Assembly: GCA_017483765.1 (NCBI GenBank) | Contig: JAFUVE010000029.1 | Location: 1 to 54,591, forward strand | DNA from: Bacteroidaceae bacterium | Lineage (GTDB): Bacteria > Bacteroidota > Bacteroidia > Bacteroidales > Bacteroidaceae | DNA: 54,591 nucleotides | Reading direction: 5' to 3' | Part shown: positions 1 through 9,282 of the stretch, one piece after another | How positions within the stretch are numbered: the stretch's first letter is position 1 | How the letters are laid out: every line of letters begins with the position of its first letter | Notes under the pieces: generated by a model | Seen by the model: only the letters and a program-made list of their open reading frames with translations | What the model was told of the DNA's origin: nothing | Databases searched by the model: none | Program-made: the position numbers and the translations under genes

Positions 1-860
1 GAAGCAATATCTTTGTTTTCTGCCAGTTGCCTGCGGAAATCCGCCTGTTGGCCGGGGTCGTCATAGCAAAAGCCCCATGCACCTTCCGAACAATAAATCA
101 CAGATGAGAAGCCGTGGAAGAAGAGATAATTGGAATAGCCATCATATTTTGAGCGGTCTTCTCCGTCGGCAGCATCCGAAGCTGCAGTGGACATTCCTTC
201 GTTGTCGGAATCTTTCTTCCGTTTGTTATTTCGTCGTTTGGAGGTTTTGATGTTATCCTTGTTCTTTTTAGCCTCACGTTCAGCTTTTTTCACTTTTTTC
301 CTCACCTCCATTGCCTGTTTCCGTAACTTCCAAGCGTGTTTGCGCTGATCCATCTGCGTCTGACGCTGAGATTTCAGAAATGGGGATGTTGGCATGTCGA
401 AATAAGTGACGAGCCAGATGCTGTCGCCAACAAGCAGCTCAGGCGGCACGTGGTCGGTAGAATCCCCTTTCGCGAGGTAGGCCATATAGACAGCCCCGTC
501 ATTCTCGCGGAATTGAAATGTCCACCACTTCGTTTTTTCCACGGGTTGAGAGTCCACAACTCCAAAACGGCACTTGCGTGAATCTATCGTATGCGCTTCG
601 ACAGAAATAAAGCGCCAATGCGCCAAGGTGGCACCCAAGAAAAAGAAAGCAGCGAGGGCTGCGGCTCCGAAACGATTGTTGCGTGTAGGAACCGACTTGT
701 TCTTTCGGTAGAAAAGACATATAGAACAAGCCACAGAGAGGGCAAAAAGCGCAAAAGGGATATAGATGCTGAAATGGACTCTACCCAAAACCACATTAGC
801 GCCCACCATCCCCAATAGGAGAGCAATGGTGGGCCGCAGTATGGGATAGGAGTTCCACAT
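1..860 (-). CDS. comEC: ComEC/Rec2-family DNA uptake channel, N-terminal part (3' end outside window)
   Basis: About 286 N-terminal residues are visible and the frame is still open at the window edge. ComEC forms the inner-membrane channel that carries single-stranded DNA into the cell. The start is the first ATG after an in-frame stop at 870-872. Hydrophobic segments lie near residues 9-25, 31-50 and 66-80, followed by a soluble DUF4131-like stretch (motifs RKCRFGVV, GDSIWLVTYF and later NYLFFHGF), which is the usual N-terminal order. Residues about 164-236 are an unusual Lys/Arg/Glu-rich stretch inserted just before the NYLFFHG motif. The gene lies downstream of rpe on the same strand, with a 156-bp spacer in which nothing was recognised. 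The family call rests on the N-terminal pattern and gene order, because the competence and beta-lactamase-like domains are out of view. Confidence 0.72.
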   Translation of the reverse strand, partial: MWNSYPILRPTIALLLGMVGANVVLGRVHFSIYIPFALFALSVACSICLFYRKNKSVPTRNNRFGAAALAAFFFLGATLAHWRFISVEAHTIDSRKCRFGVVDSQPVEKTKWWTFQFRENDGAVYMAYLAKGDSTDHVPPELLVGDSIWLVTYFDMPTSPFLKSQRQTQMDQRKHAWKLRKQAMEVRKKVKKAEREAKKNKDNIKTSKRRNNKRKKDSDNEGMSTAASDAADGEDRSKYDGYSNYLFFHGFSSVIYCSEGAWGFCYDDPGQQADFRRQLAENKDIA

Positions 861-1016
861 TGAAGTAATTCAGAAGAATAATATTTAAAGATGACTGAAA
901 GAAGTGAATGCAAGACAGCAGCCCGCAGAGCGACATGACTTGGTAAAATCACAGAGAAACAATTTGTCTGCTCCACTGAAATGATGTCTGCCTCGATGGA
1001 CGCGAGTAGATAAAAG

Positions 1017-1664
1017 TCAGAGATTCTTCAGGTAGTCGATTCGTTCAAAGGGATTGTCGGCTCCAAAGACATAACTTCCTGCCACGAGCACATCTGTTCC
1101 GGCCTCGGCGAGTTGTACGGCTGTGGTTTTGTTGACACCGCCATCCACTTCGATGAGTGCTTTCGAGCCGGTTCGCTGAATCATGTCACGCAGCTGGCGT
1201 ACTTTATCGAGTGAATGCTCGATAAATTTCTGTCCTCCAAATCCAGGATTCACCGTCATGAGCAGTACCATATCGACATCTCGGATGACATCCTCGAGCA
1301 AGCATACCGGCGTGGAGGGATTGAGGGTGACTCCCGCCTTCATGCCGGCCTCATGAATCTCATGTATGACGCGGTTGAGATGAACGCATGCCTCATAATG
1401 CACGTTCATCATCATAGCACCTAAAGCTGCCACCTCTTTGACAAACTTCTCTGGCCTGACAATCATGAGATGGACATCAAGCGGCTTCCTGCAAATTTTC
1501 GCCACAGCTTCAAGCACAGGAAATCCGAAACTGATGTTGGGCACAAACACGCCGTCCATCACATCCAGATGGAGCCAGTCGGCGTTGCTTTGGTTAATCA
1601 TCTCTATGTCTTTCTCCAGATTGGCAAAATTCGCTGCCAAAAGCGATGGTGATACGATTTGCAT
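1017..1664 (-). CDS. rpe: Ribulose-phosphate 3-epimerase
   Basis: This 215-residue protein has the normal family length. It interconverts D-ribulose 5-phosphate and D-xylulose 5-phosphate in the pentose phosphate pathway, in the cytosol. The TIM-barrel signatures are all present: SPSLLAANFANL at the N terminus, the metal/catalytic LHLDVMDGVFVPN, DVHLMI, MTVNPGFGGQKF and the C-terminal EVDGGVN with GTDVLVAGSYVFG. A canonical Bacteroidota promoter lies just upstream at 1685-1715. The gene probably leads a transcript into comEC, an arrangement common in Bacteroidales. Confidence 0.97.
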   Translation of the reverse strand: MQIVSPSLLAANFANLEKDIEMINQSNADWLHLDVMDGVFVPNISFGFPVLEAVAKICRKPLDVHLMIVRPEKFVKEVAALGAMMMNVHYEACVHLNRVIHEIHEAGMKAGVTLNPSTPVCLLEDVIRDVDMVLLMTVNPGFGGQKFIEHSLDKVRQLRDMIQRTGSKALIEVDGGVNKTTAVQLAEAGTDVLVAGSYVFGADNPFERIDYLKNL

Positions 1665-1684
1665 AACAAAAAGAATTTATTATG

Positions 1685-1715
1685 CAAAGTTAAGAAAAGC
1701 TGACATGATAGCAAA
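1685..1715 (-). promoter_or_regulatory. Promoter of rpe (Bacteroidota -33/-7 type)
   Basis: Read on the minus strand, TTTG (1715-1712) is followed by exactly 19 bases and then TAACTTTG (1692-1685). This is the TTTG-N19-TAnnTTTG form used by the Bacteroidota primary sigma factor. The start codon of rpe follows about 20 bases later. Confidence 0.8.
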
Positions 1716-1738
1716 ATAATTCATCAAAAAAATGGCAA

Positions 1739-4603
1739 TCATTCCATCACTTGATATTCGAAGAAATAGAAGCCCTCTTTGAGTTTCGGCAATTCCATTG
1801 TCGCAACATCAGTTGCCGTTCTGCCTTCCGTCAGGTCGATATTGCTGAATAATTTCTTGAAAACCGTTTTTCCTTTATCATTGCGAATGGTCAGGAGTAT
1901 TTGTGCCGTTTTTCTCCCGCCCAAGTTCATCACAACAATCTTTGGTTTGTCCTTCGGTCCATAAACCATATCCACATCCTTCGACCCAGCAATAATCTGC
2001 TGGAATCCCATCCTATGCGCATAAAACGCCAGTTTCTTATGACCAAGAGCATCAATAAGAGGTTTCTGGTAAGTTCCCATGTTTCCACCTCCCCACATAC
2101 AACACCATGAAAGTCCGTCATAATCAAGCCACCTCATCTTCCTTATGCACTCGTAGGCAGAGAAAGCCTGCCAGGCCTGACTTTCCCTCCATTCTTCAGT
2201 AGAGAGGAGCCGTCCGATGCTGCCTTCATCATAATCCCATTCATAGGAATGATACTTATAGACAGGAGAGCCCTTGAAAAGGCTCCAATTCATTTGTCCG
2301 ATGGTCTCCTCCTGCTCAAAATTGAAATAAGCCCTGTCTTTTGATGTGAGGAAACTGTTGATGTCTGCATTACCCGGCCATTTATGGGGGAAGGGCCACC
2401 TTCTGAGATACTCCCAATCCTGTCCGAAGCCAGTGGGATAATCCATACTTCCGCGACTGATACGATTAGCGGTCCAGACCGGGTCGCATTCATCCACCGT
2501 CCGTCCTTTGTTATCTTTGGTACCGTCATCATTATAGACCCTCGTGTGTCGGAAATCAGCCGTAGGTGTGATGAGACGTGTGGTGTCGTTAGGATAGATG
2601 GCATCATACACATTATGCCAATAAGTCATAGCCGAATTCCAATCGGTGAGGCTGGGATGGTTTGAGGGTTGCCATATGATGATGCTCGGAGCATTCCTTA
2701 CTTGCCGTACATCGCTAGCCATCCCCTTGAAATCAGCCACCAAAGGCGATCTCAGCCGTATCCATGATGCAGTCTGCCATATAAACATCATGCCAAGTTG
2801 GTCTGCCATCTCAGTGAACCTTGGATCGTTGGTGCCATCCTGCGGATTATCGTCGCTCCAATGTGCCGACATCCGCATTCCGTTTCCGTTCATCTTCTTC
2901 ACTGCCAATAACTCCCTCATAATATCCTCATCGTGAGGCGACAAGAGGTCTAACGCATTTTGCTCCAGCGGGAATCTCTGTCCAAAATATAAAGGTGCCC
3001 TGAGCAATTCGGGCTTTCCGTTAATTCTGAAAGTACCTCCATCCTGCTCAATCGTTCTGAATCCAGTGGTCACTACATTATCATCGGTCAGCTTGTCGAT
3101 ATAGAGTTCGCGTGTTCTTGCCAAATCTCCGTCAACGGCAGAGAAGGTCTCCGTTTTCTTTCCGCTTTGACTGTTTACAAGCAATGCCCTGACCTGATAG
3201 AGCTGTGGTTTTTGACAAGACCATAATTTCAGATTTCTCACATTGAAATCCAAACGGAATGTTTTCGTTTCCTGCGGTTTTAAATCAATCTTCAAAGAAT
3301 CAGCCATCCACTCTTGTCCTTCATTAGGGAACCATTCACTCAAAAAGAGTTGCAGCTGTCCTTTATAAAAATTATATGATGTGTTGTTGACCGTTACCTC
3401 TGCCGTAATATCGCCGTTAAGATTCCTCAAATACACATACTGGTCATCAATATTTGTAGCCTTCGTAAGATGCAGGAATGCTCTTCCTGCAAACCATCCG
3501 ATATTAGGGTCGGTAGGACAGTGATGCATCATCTGCTTTGGATTAGCGTGGAAAGGGTCAATTCTCAAGGCAATCAGATTCCGCTCGTTTGGTCTCAAAT
3601 ATTTTGTGACATCAACCCATTTGCGATGCGCATCCTTCATCACTTCCACCACTTTGCCATTAATCCATAATTCTCCGGATGGAAAAAGTGACTCCAACTC
3701 AAAATAAGCCTTTTCGAAATCTCCCGTTTCCACCCATTTTCTCAAGAGCAAAGCCTCTCCCTCATGTCGTTCAGTCCCATGATTCTTAGGTAAGGAGCAA
3801 GTTTCCCACGAGGAGTCATCATACCCCGTCTCAGTCCATCCTTTCGTGCTGACAGGCTTATGCGAACTTGCATCCAGGAAAGTCTTTGCATACATAGGCT
3901 GATTGATCCGCTTAGTATCTGTGGTTTTCGTATATCCGAGTCCCCAGATATTGTCTGCATTGCAACCGTTGAGCGAAAGTCCGTCCACACCACCCTCACG
4001 TGTCATCAGAGGCTGGAAGTCCACAGTCAGCTTACCATCAATTCTCAAGTTATACCTCCGTTCCTCAGGAGTTAAATCCACTTCGAACACCACTTTATGT
4101 TTGTGTCCGTCATTACGGTATATGCAAACAGGAGTCTGTCCATTAAGCAAGTTGACAGTTCCAGTGCCATTCACTTCCATTTCCAAGCGGAAGCGCCATG
4201 TTTGCATATCAAACTTATAATCATCAGACAAAGGCTTGAAATGAATGGTTGACGGTGCCCATCTCCATTTATCCAAAGGTATTTTGTTTCTCACTTCAGG
4301 CAGAGGCTGCGGCTTCAGGCTGTTCATAGCCGTTTTAACCTCCTCATCCGATACAACCAGTTGATCCAGTGAGTGATCATCAAAAAAGTTACATGCATAA
4401 TCAGCCCATTTTTTGAGATACTCCACGCGTTGGTCGGTGTTCATCCACTCGGTAGATCCTTTGAAATCGGTCTCACCGTTGGCTTTTTCATCATTAGTGA
4501 CATATCGCAGTTCAAAAGAACGCGACAAAACATTATTCACTTTCTGCGCCTTGACACTGAGATTCAAGGCAACAAACAATGCAAAAAGTACGATTCTATT
4601 CAT
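1739..4603 (-). CDS. Secreted glycoside hydrolase, GH2-like
   Basis: A 954-residue protein with a signal peptide (LFALFVALNLSVKAQ). Its order is typical of GH2 enzymes: an N-terminal region of unknown role (to about residue 250), a galactose-binding-like sugar-binding domain (WVETGDFEKAYFELES, GELWINGKVV), an immunoglobulin-like domain (ETKTFRLDFNVRNLKLW) and a TIM barrel starting near GGTFRINGKPELLR. The usual acid/base motif WNxxNE reads IIIWQPSNHPSL, so the Glu position is His. A possible nucleophile lies in YFNFEQEETIG. The protein may therefore be an atypical subfamily or have a shifted acid. It sits downstream of a GH43-like/GH28 fusion and a GH28, so an exo-acting role on pectin side chains is likely. 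The exact substrate cannot be read from the sequence. Confidence 0.8.
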   Translation of the reverse strand: MNRIVLFALFVALNLSVKAQKVNNVLSRSFELRYVTNDEKANGETDFKGSTEWMNTDQRVEYLKKWADYACNFFDDHSLDQLVVSDEEVKTAMNSLKPQPLPEVRNKIPLDKWRWAPSTIHFKPLSDDYKFDMQTWRFRLEMEVNGTGTVNLLNGQTPVCIYRNDGHKHKVVFEVDLTPEERRYNLRIDGKLTVDFQPLMTREGGVDGLSLNGCNADNIWGLGYTKTTDTKRINQPMYAKTFLDASSHKPVSTKGWTETGYDDSSWETCSLPKNHGTERHEGEALLLRKWVETGDFEKAYFELESLFPSGELWINGKVVEVMKDAHRKWVDVTKYLRPNERNLIALRIDPFHANPKQMMHHCPTDPNIGWFAGRAFLHLTKATNIDDQYVYLRNLNGDITAEVTVNNTSYNFYKGQLQLFLSEWFPNEGQEWMADSLKIDLKPQETKTFRLDFNVRNLKLWSCQKPQLYQVRALLVNSQSGKKTETFSAVDGDLARTRELYIDKLTDDNVVTTGFRTIEQDGGTFRINGKPELLRAPLYFGQRFPLEQNALDLLSPHDEDIMRELLAVKKMNGNGMRMSAHWSDDNPQDGTNDPRFTEMADQLGMMFIWQTASWIRLRSPLVADFKGMASDVRQVRNAPSIIIWQPSNHPSLTDWNSAMTYWHNVYDAIYPNDTTRLITPTADFRHTRVYNDDGTKDNKGRTVDECDPVWTANRISRGSMDYPTGFGQDWEYLRRWPFPHKWPGNADINSFLTSKDRAYFNFEQEETIGQMNWSLFKGSPVYKYHSYEWDYDEGSIGRLLSTEEWRESQAWQAFSAYECIRKMRWLDYDGLSWCCMWGGGNMGTYQKPLIDALGHKKLAFYAHRMGFQQIIAGSKDVDMVYGPKDKPKIVVMNLGGRKTAQILLTIRNDKGKTVFKKLFSNIDLTEGRTATDVATMELPKLKEGFYFFEYQVME

Positions 4604-4691
4604 TTATATTATAAATATTCAGTTTTTCGACAATCCGGCACAGAGATATTTACTCATTCTACGGATGGACATATCGATATAGGGACAAACA

Positions 4692-7247
4692 CTACTTCTT
4701 TCTATATTCACAATCATTCATCCATACATTCTCAAATGTGGCATCCTTACATCCATCCTCAATCAAGACGTTGTTATCACATACGACATTCACATTTGTC
4801 AGATGTAATCCATCAAAATCCCTGATGATTCCCAGTTGAGTTGCCTCGGCTTTCATGTTCTTTATATGAAAATTCAGAAAAGGTCTCTCGGGCAATCCAA
4901 CCAGAGAGAAAAGTTTCTCACAATGGCTGATATATACATTATCAATGCGGACATTTCGGAAAAAGGGTGTCAGAGGAGTGATGTCGCGCTGGGGGAAACG
5001 CTTTGCCAATTCCCCACCCCATTTGACACTGCCCAGCATATCGCAGTAACAGGCAACACCCGTGACATCAGCCCAGACTCTTTCAATGATGATATTGTCG
5101 ATGCCTCCACCTCTTTTACGAAGTGTCTTGAAACGGAAAGCCTGGTCGGTCCCGTCAAACACGCAATCGTGCATGTAGACATTCCTGATTCCTCCAGCCA
5201 ATTCAGTACCGCACACAATACCTCCTGCTCCCCTCAATGCGATATTATATCTGAGCACTACATTCTCCGTCGGTATTCCAACCTTCAATCCGTCCTCATT
5301 CCTTCCACTCTTCATCGTATAACAGTCGTCCTGACAGTCAAGAGAGCAATATTCGACGAGGACATTCCGGGATGAGTCGATGTCGATGCCGTCAGTCCTT
5401 CCATGTCCAAAACTGTTGACCGTCACCCCTCTAATAATGACATGATCGCAATATTGCGGTACGATATTCCAATAAAGCCCATTATCAATGGTCAAACCTT
5501 CAATCAAGACATTTTTGCAACGGATTGGCGCTACGGACTTTGGAAGAAAGACGACACTGTCGTTATCTACACCGTTATAACGTCTCTGACTCAGAGGGGT
5601 GTCAGGATTAACGATATTCTCTATATTCAGGGCTTTCCTCTGATTCAACTGATATATCTCACAATCCGTAGGGGGGCCGACAATATGTCCCTTCCCAGTA
5701 AGCGCTATATTTTCCGCATTGTACGCGTAGATGAATGCCCCTAAAGAAAACACATCGATACCCTCATCCCTTGTAAGCACAACAGGCAGGTAGTCAGCAA
5801 TCTTACCGCTAAAATGTAATTCCGCACCTTCGAGAAGATGCAGTTCCACTCCCGACTTCAGTTGAACACGTCCAGTCGACCAGACTCCTTCTGGAATGAT
5901 GACCCTTCCTCCTCCATTCTTTGATATCTTATCAATCGCTTTCTGGATGTTCTTTGTGGACAGGCCATTTCTATTCATCTTCACAAGAACCGTGTTTGCG
6001 GAATCAAACTCAGGTCTTTTAAATTCCGGCATAGGAAATGGTGCTGCGACAGGCATAATTTGAGGTTTCATCCCATCCGGTCCGACCTGGCATCGTCTTG
6101 GCATCGTCATTTCCTCAATAGTCCATTCGTCTCTCCATTTGAGGGAAGGCTTTCCGCTCTCATCAAAATCAATCGGCAAAAAGACATATCTGGCATTATC
6201 AGTCGCGTCCCACTTCGACCGTTTCACTGATGTTTTATCTTTTACAACAGGAGTCCTGAAATCCCTTTCAAACGGCTGATGATTCAAATAAGCCTTCTCT
6301 TTGTTAACCAGTGTTCTTTTCGGCACATCAGTCATCCACAGATTCGGCAGCCATCTGTCAGCTAAAGCCACGTACAGGTCCGTTCCCGGAATGTTGATAA
6401 CCGAGGTGATCTGCGATCCGAAAGAGTCCTCGTACAGATCATTGACATGAGGTGAGCCCAAATTCGTATATTCCGCATGATAGTCTTGAAAAGTGCATAC
6501 CAAAGACGGATTAGGGACATACCCTGTGGTTCCGGAAGTGAACATATAATGTTGCCCGTTTCTCAAAAAATGAGCAGGCGCTTCCCTTGTGAATGGCGGG
6601 CGGATACCCACAAAGTGTTCTGAGAATTTACCATTAGTTCCAAGATAATCATCAGTAAGCTCAGCACAAATCATTTCCCAGTGCGGCCGCTCAAACCACA
6701 CATATCCCTGTCCACTCTGTTGATTCACATACAAGTCGAAATCTCCGACGCCGAATCCTTCAGGCTTGAAGGATTTCACGTAGCTGTATGGCCCCTCGAA
6801 ACGGTCGGCTTGCAAAACCACGAAAAAGCCGTCGGTGTCCATGGACTTAATCCAGCAGACCCATTTTCCGGTTTTCTTATTGTGCAATATATGTGGCCTG
6901 TCTAAAGTCTGCGAAAAATGCAAAGGCGAAAGAGGATTGACTGTATCAGGAGGGATTATCAGTCCCAGATCTTCCCAATTATAGAAGTCAGTAGAGCGGT
7001 AAGCCCTGATACCCCAAGTCCACACATTAGAGCCCTCCTTTGTGAATTCCTTGTTTTCTCCATACCAATAAAATGTGCCATCATCATCTGCAAAAATCTG
7101 GAATCCATGCGCTTGTATCGGCTTACCACTGGTGTCAAGCCACAGTTCACCTGGGCGAATGGAAGAATAGCGCTGGGTATATCCTTCATGAATAAAAGCA
7201 AATACGGTAACGAGTAATAAATAGATTCTTTTTAGGCTCATAGTCAT
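4692..7247 (-). CDS. Bimodular secreted glycoside hydrolase: GH43-like propeller fused to GH28 pectinase
   Basis: An 851-residue protein with a signal peptide (LLLVTVFAFIHEGYTQ). Residues about 25-400 resemble a five-bladed GH43-family propeller (QAHGFQIFADDDGTFYWYG, TLDRPHILHNKKTGKWVCW, GVGDFDLYVNQQSGQGYVWF). Residues about 420-851 are a right-handed parallel beta-helix of the polygalacturonase family GH28: an N-terminal entry (IQKAIDKISKNGGGRVIIPE), the Asp-containing DGIDIDSSRNVLVEYC, and the paired Asp in CQDDCYTMKSG. GH28 enzymes cleave galacturonic-acid linkages, while GH43 members often remove arabinose or galactose, so a two-step attack on decorated pectin is inferred. The gene has its own promoter with a palindrome just upstream, and the GH2-like gene follows 88 bp downstream. 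A substrate assignment would need biochemistry. Confidence 0.83.
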   Translation of the reverse strand: MTMSLKRIYLLLVTVFAFIHEGYTQRYSSIRPGELWLDTSGKPIQAHGFQIFADDDGTFYWYGENKEFTKEGSNVWTWGIRAYRSTDFYNWEDLGLIIPPDTVNPLSPLHFSQTLDRPHILHNKKTGKWVCWIKSMDTDGFFVVLQADRFEGPYSYVKSFKPEGFGVGDFDLYVNQQSGQGYVWFERPHWEMICAELTDDYLGTNGKFSEHFVGIRPPFTREAPAHFLRNGQHYMFTSGTTGYVPNPSLVCTFQDYHAEYTNLGSPHVNDLYEDSFGSQITSVINIPGTDLYVALADRWLPNLWMTDVPKRTLVNKEKAYLNHQPFERDFRTPVVKDKTSVKRSKWDATDNARYVFLPIDFDESGKPSLKWRDEWTIEEMTMPRRCQVGPDGMKPQIMPVAAPFPMPEFKRPEFDSANTVLVKMNRNGLSTKNIQKAIDKISKNGGGRVIIPEGVWSTGRVQLKSGVELHLLEGAELHFSGKIADYLPVVLTRDEGIDVFSLGAFIYAYNAENIALTGKGHIVGPPTDCEIYQLNQRKALNIENIVNPDTPLSQRRYNGVDNDSVVFLPKSVAPIRCKNVLIEGLTIDNGLYWNIVPQYCDHVIIRGVTVNSFGHGRTDGIDIDSSRNVLVEYCSLDCQDDCYTMKSGRNEDGLKVGIPTENVVLRYNIALRGAGGIVCGTELAGGIRNVYMHDCVFDGTDQAFRFKTLRKRGGGIDNIIIERVWADVTGVACYCDMLGSVKWGGELAKRFPQRDITPLTPFFRNVRIDNVYISHCEKLFSLVGLPERPFLNFHIKNMKAEATQLGIIRDFDGLHLTNVNVVCDNNVLIEDGCKDATFENVWMNDCEYRKK

Positions 7248-7267
7248 TTAATTTGTTAAACTCTTTG

Positions 7268-7298
7268 CAAATTTAGTAAATTCATATTCAATGGCAAA
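7268..7298 (-). promoter_or_regulatory. Promoter of the GH43-like/GH28 gene
   Basis: On the minus strand TTTG (7298-7295), 19 bases, then TAAATTTG (7275-7268), which ends about 20 bases before the ATG. Spacing and both boxes match the Bacteroidota consensus. Confidence 0.75.
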
Positions 7299-7303
7299 TA
7301 GAT

Positions 7304-7327
7304 TTTGTCCATAAAAATATGGACAGA
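7304..7327. promoter_or_regulatory. Palindromic operator candidate upstream of the pectinase promoter
   Basis: TGTCCATA and TATGGACA form perfect 8-bp arms around AAAA (7306-7325). The symmetry extends outward with one mismatch. It lies just upstream of the -33 box, where an activator would bind. No regulator gene lies next to it, so the partner protein is unknown. Confidence 0.5.
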
Positions 7328-7481
7328 ATCACACCCGTCGCCATGAGCGAAATGACTGGAATATCAGGCTGTGAGTGTTTTTCTGATCTGCACATATCAC
7401 AATGCTTAAAGAATCGTAAAAAAAAGCCAAGTTCATTTTTTAAAACTTGACCTTGAGCGTATTCATATCACCGCGTTCGTC

Positions 7482-8825
7482 CTACTGAATTGCCTGTCCG
7501 TTGATGACCACATTTTTCAGCGTCAGCCCGTCGACCGGTCGCTTGGTAAACGCTTTCTCCTTGGCGCCATCCTTGCAGTCGATATTCTCGAACGAGAAAT
7601 TTTTCAAAACGTACTTGTCCGACCCTTCCACATTGAAGAAGACACCACAGTCCATGTTGACGTTCTTGAAAACGATGTCGTTACACTGAGAGAGGGGCAT
7701 ATCATCGCGGTCCTCCTTCTGATAGAACTGGGTCCAAGGCTTGACAAGCAGGAAATTACGGCATTTCCCCGTAAAATTCTCCACACGCACATACTCATAA
7801 TGCTGAGGTGTGTCCGGCCGCATCTTGAGCCAAAGCACGTTGTTGGTGTTGTCGGCCCTGCAGTTGCGCATGATGACATTCCAGTCATGGAGAGACTCCG
7901 ATCCGAGCGTCATGCATCCATGCACTGTACCGTAATGGCAGTTCTCAACAAGAATATTATAGCACGGGCCATTCTCAGGCGCCTTGTCAGCGAAAGTTCC
8001 CTTCCCACCCTTAAGTACAACCGCGTCGTCGTTCACGTTCATATAGCATCCGCGTACAAGCACGTCGTGACATGCGTCGATGTCAATGGCGTCAGTCGAC
8101 GGCCCTTTGATGTCGACAGTGGATGAATAGATATAGAGGTCGAGATAGCGCACATGGTCGCATTTATAGATGTGGTTGGTCCAAAACGGTGAGTTGATGA
8201 GCCTCACGTCCTGGATGGTCACGTTTTTCGAATTGGAGATATAGGTGAGCCTTGGACGCTGGGCATCCTTGTTAGTACACTCACGATTCCACTGACGTCG
8301 GATCCAGAACTCCTCCCAGTAGGCAGTACCGTTCCCGTCGATGGTGCCGTGTCCGGCAATGGTGAATCCGTCAACGTTATCGGCATTGATGAGCGCAGTG
8401 AAGTATTTGCAGGTCTGGCCTTCTATGCGGGTCTCCCGGATTTCGAAGTCACGGATTCGCTCAGAGCCTTTCAGTACGGCACCCTCATCGAGATAGAGGT
8501 GAGTACCCTGCTTGAAGAAAAGATTACCAGTGAAAAACGTCCCCTTCGGCACGACAATCACACCACCCCCATTTTCTGCAGCCTTGTCGATGACTGCCTG
8601 TATGGCCTTCGTCTGGATTTCCCCGGTCCCCTGTCTGACACCATAGTCTGTTAGCACGTATTGTTTTCCAAGTGATTTGACATCCACCTTGGTAGTGTCG
8701 GAGAACCAAGCGTCAATTACCTCACCATTAGGCCAGGTGTCCGGCAGCGGTTTCTTCGGTTTAGCGAAAGCAGCGCACACCGACAACAAGACGCATGCCA
8801 GAGTCATAAACGTAGTTTTTTTCAT
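7482..8825 (-). CDS. Secreted GH28 polygalacturonase-like hydrolase
   Basis: A 447-residue protein with a signal peptide (FMTLACVLLSVCAAFAK). GH28 enzymes hydrolyse alpha-1,4-galacturonic linkages in pectin. The helix starts with TKAIQAVIDKAAENGGG and IVVPKGTFFTGNLFF. The catalytic region reads STDAIDIDAC, then NVNDDAVVLKGG (paired Asp), HGCMTLGSE (the His-Gly motif) and LWLKMRPD (the basic substrate-binding motif). Length and motif order are normal for an exo-type Bacteroidota GH28. It stands first in the three-gene minus-strand pectinase run. A TAATTTTG box with only a weak -33 lies at 8882-8889. No SusC/SusD pair is present in the window. Confidence 0.92.
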   Translation of the reverse strand: MKKTTFMTLACVLLSVCAAFAKPKKPLPDTWPNGEVIDAWFSDTTKVDVKSLGKQYVLTDYGVRQGTGEIQTKAIQAVIDKAAENGGGVIVVPKGTFFTGNLFFKQGTHLYLDEGAVLKGSERIRDFEIRETRIEGQTCKYFTALINADNVDGFTIAGHGTIDGNGTAYWEEFWIRRQWNRECTNKDAQRPRLTYISNSKNVTIQDVRLINSPFWTNHIYKCDHVRYLDLYIYSSTVDIKGPSTDAIDIDACHDVLVRGCYMNVNDDAVVLKGGKGTFADKAPENGPCYNILVENCHYGTVHGCMTLGSESLHDWNVIMRNCRADNTNNVLWLKMRPDTPQHYEYVRVENFTGKCRNFLLVKPWTQFYQKEDRDDMPLSQCNDIVFKNVNMDCGVFFNVEGSDKYVLKNFSFENIDCKDGAKEKAFTKRPVDGLTLKNVVINGQAIQ

Positions 8826-9282
8826 TTGATATAAATTTAGTTAGAATTAAGCAGCATAGAATAGATAAGATAACCGTCATGCAAAATTACTAAAAAAATC
8901 CTAAATGGCATAACAGAGTCAACAAAAACGGATATTCGCAATAGATTTTGAATAATTGACTCATGTCAAGAAGTGGAAATCGAGGGTAAAGAGAATACAA
9001 ATCGGGGTGTTAAAATGTTAAAGGCATAAAAAAAACACAATAAATAAAAGAGAAATGCCTAAAATAAAAATAAAAACACTAACTTTGCAGACGTCAAGAC
9101 CACGCAATTGACATCCATTGTGAAAAGCCACCAGATAAGCACGCCCCCAAAAACGGAAACCAACGTTCAGACAGCGAAATGCAAGACTGCACGAGTGGCC
9201 TGCACACGAATCATGTAATGAGTTCGTCCATGAACACATAAATATAAATAATAGAAACAGCAACAAAAAACATACAAAAACA
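8826..9282. other. Divergent intergenic region between GH28 and SGNH hydrolase
   Basis: This 457-bp spacer holds a minus-strand -7-like box (TAATTTTG, 8889-8882) for the GH28 gene. It also holds a plus-strand TAACTTTG box (9080-9087) without a clear -33, which would give the SGNH gene a leader of about 190 nt. The leader is not visibly a known riboswitch, and no open reading frame in it looks real. Confidence 0.45.

Noticed and set aside
9088-9282. Possible riboswitch in the long leader of the SGNH gene
   Set aside because: No known aptamer core or clear nested stems could be seen.
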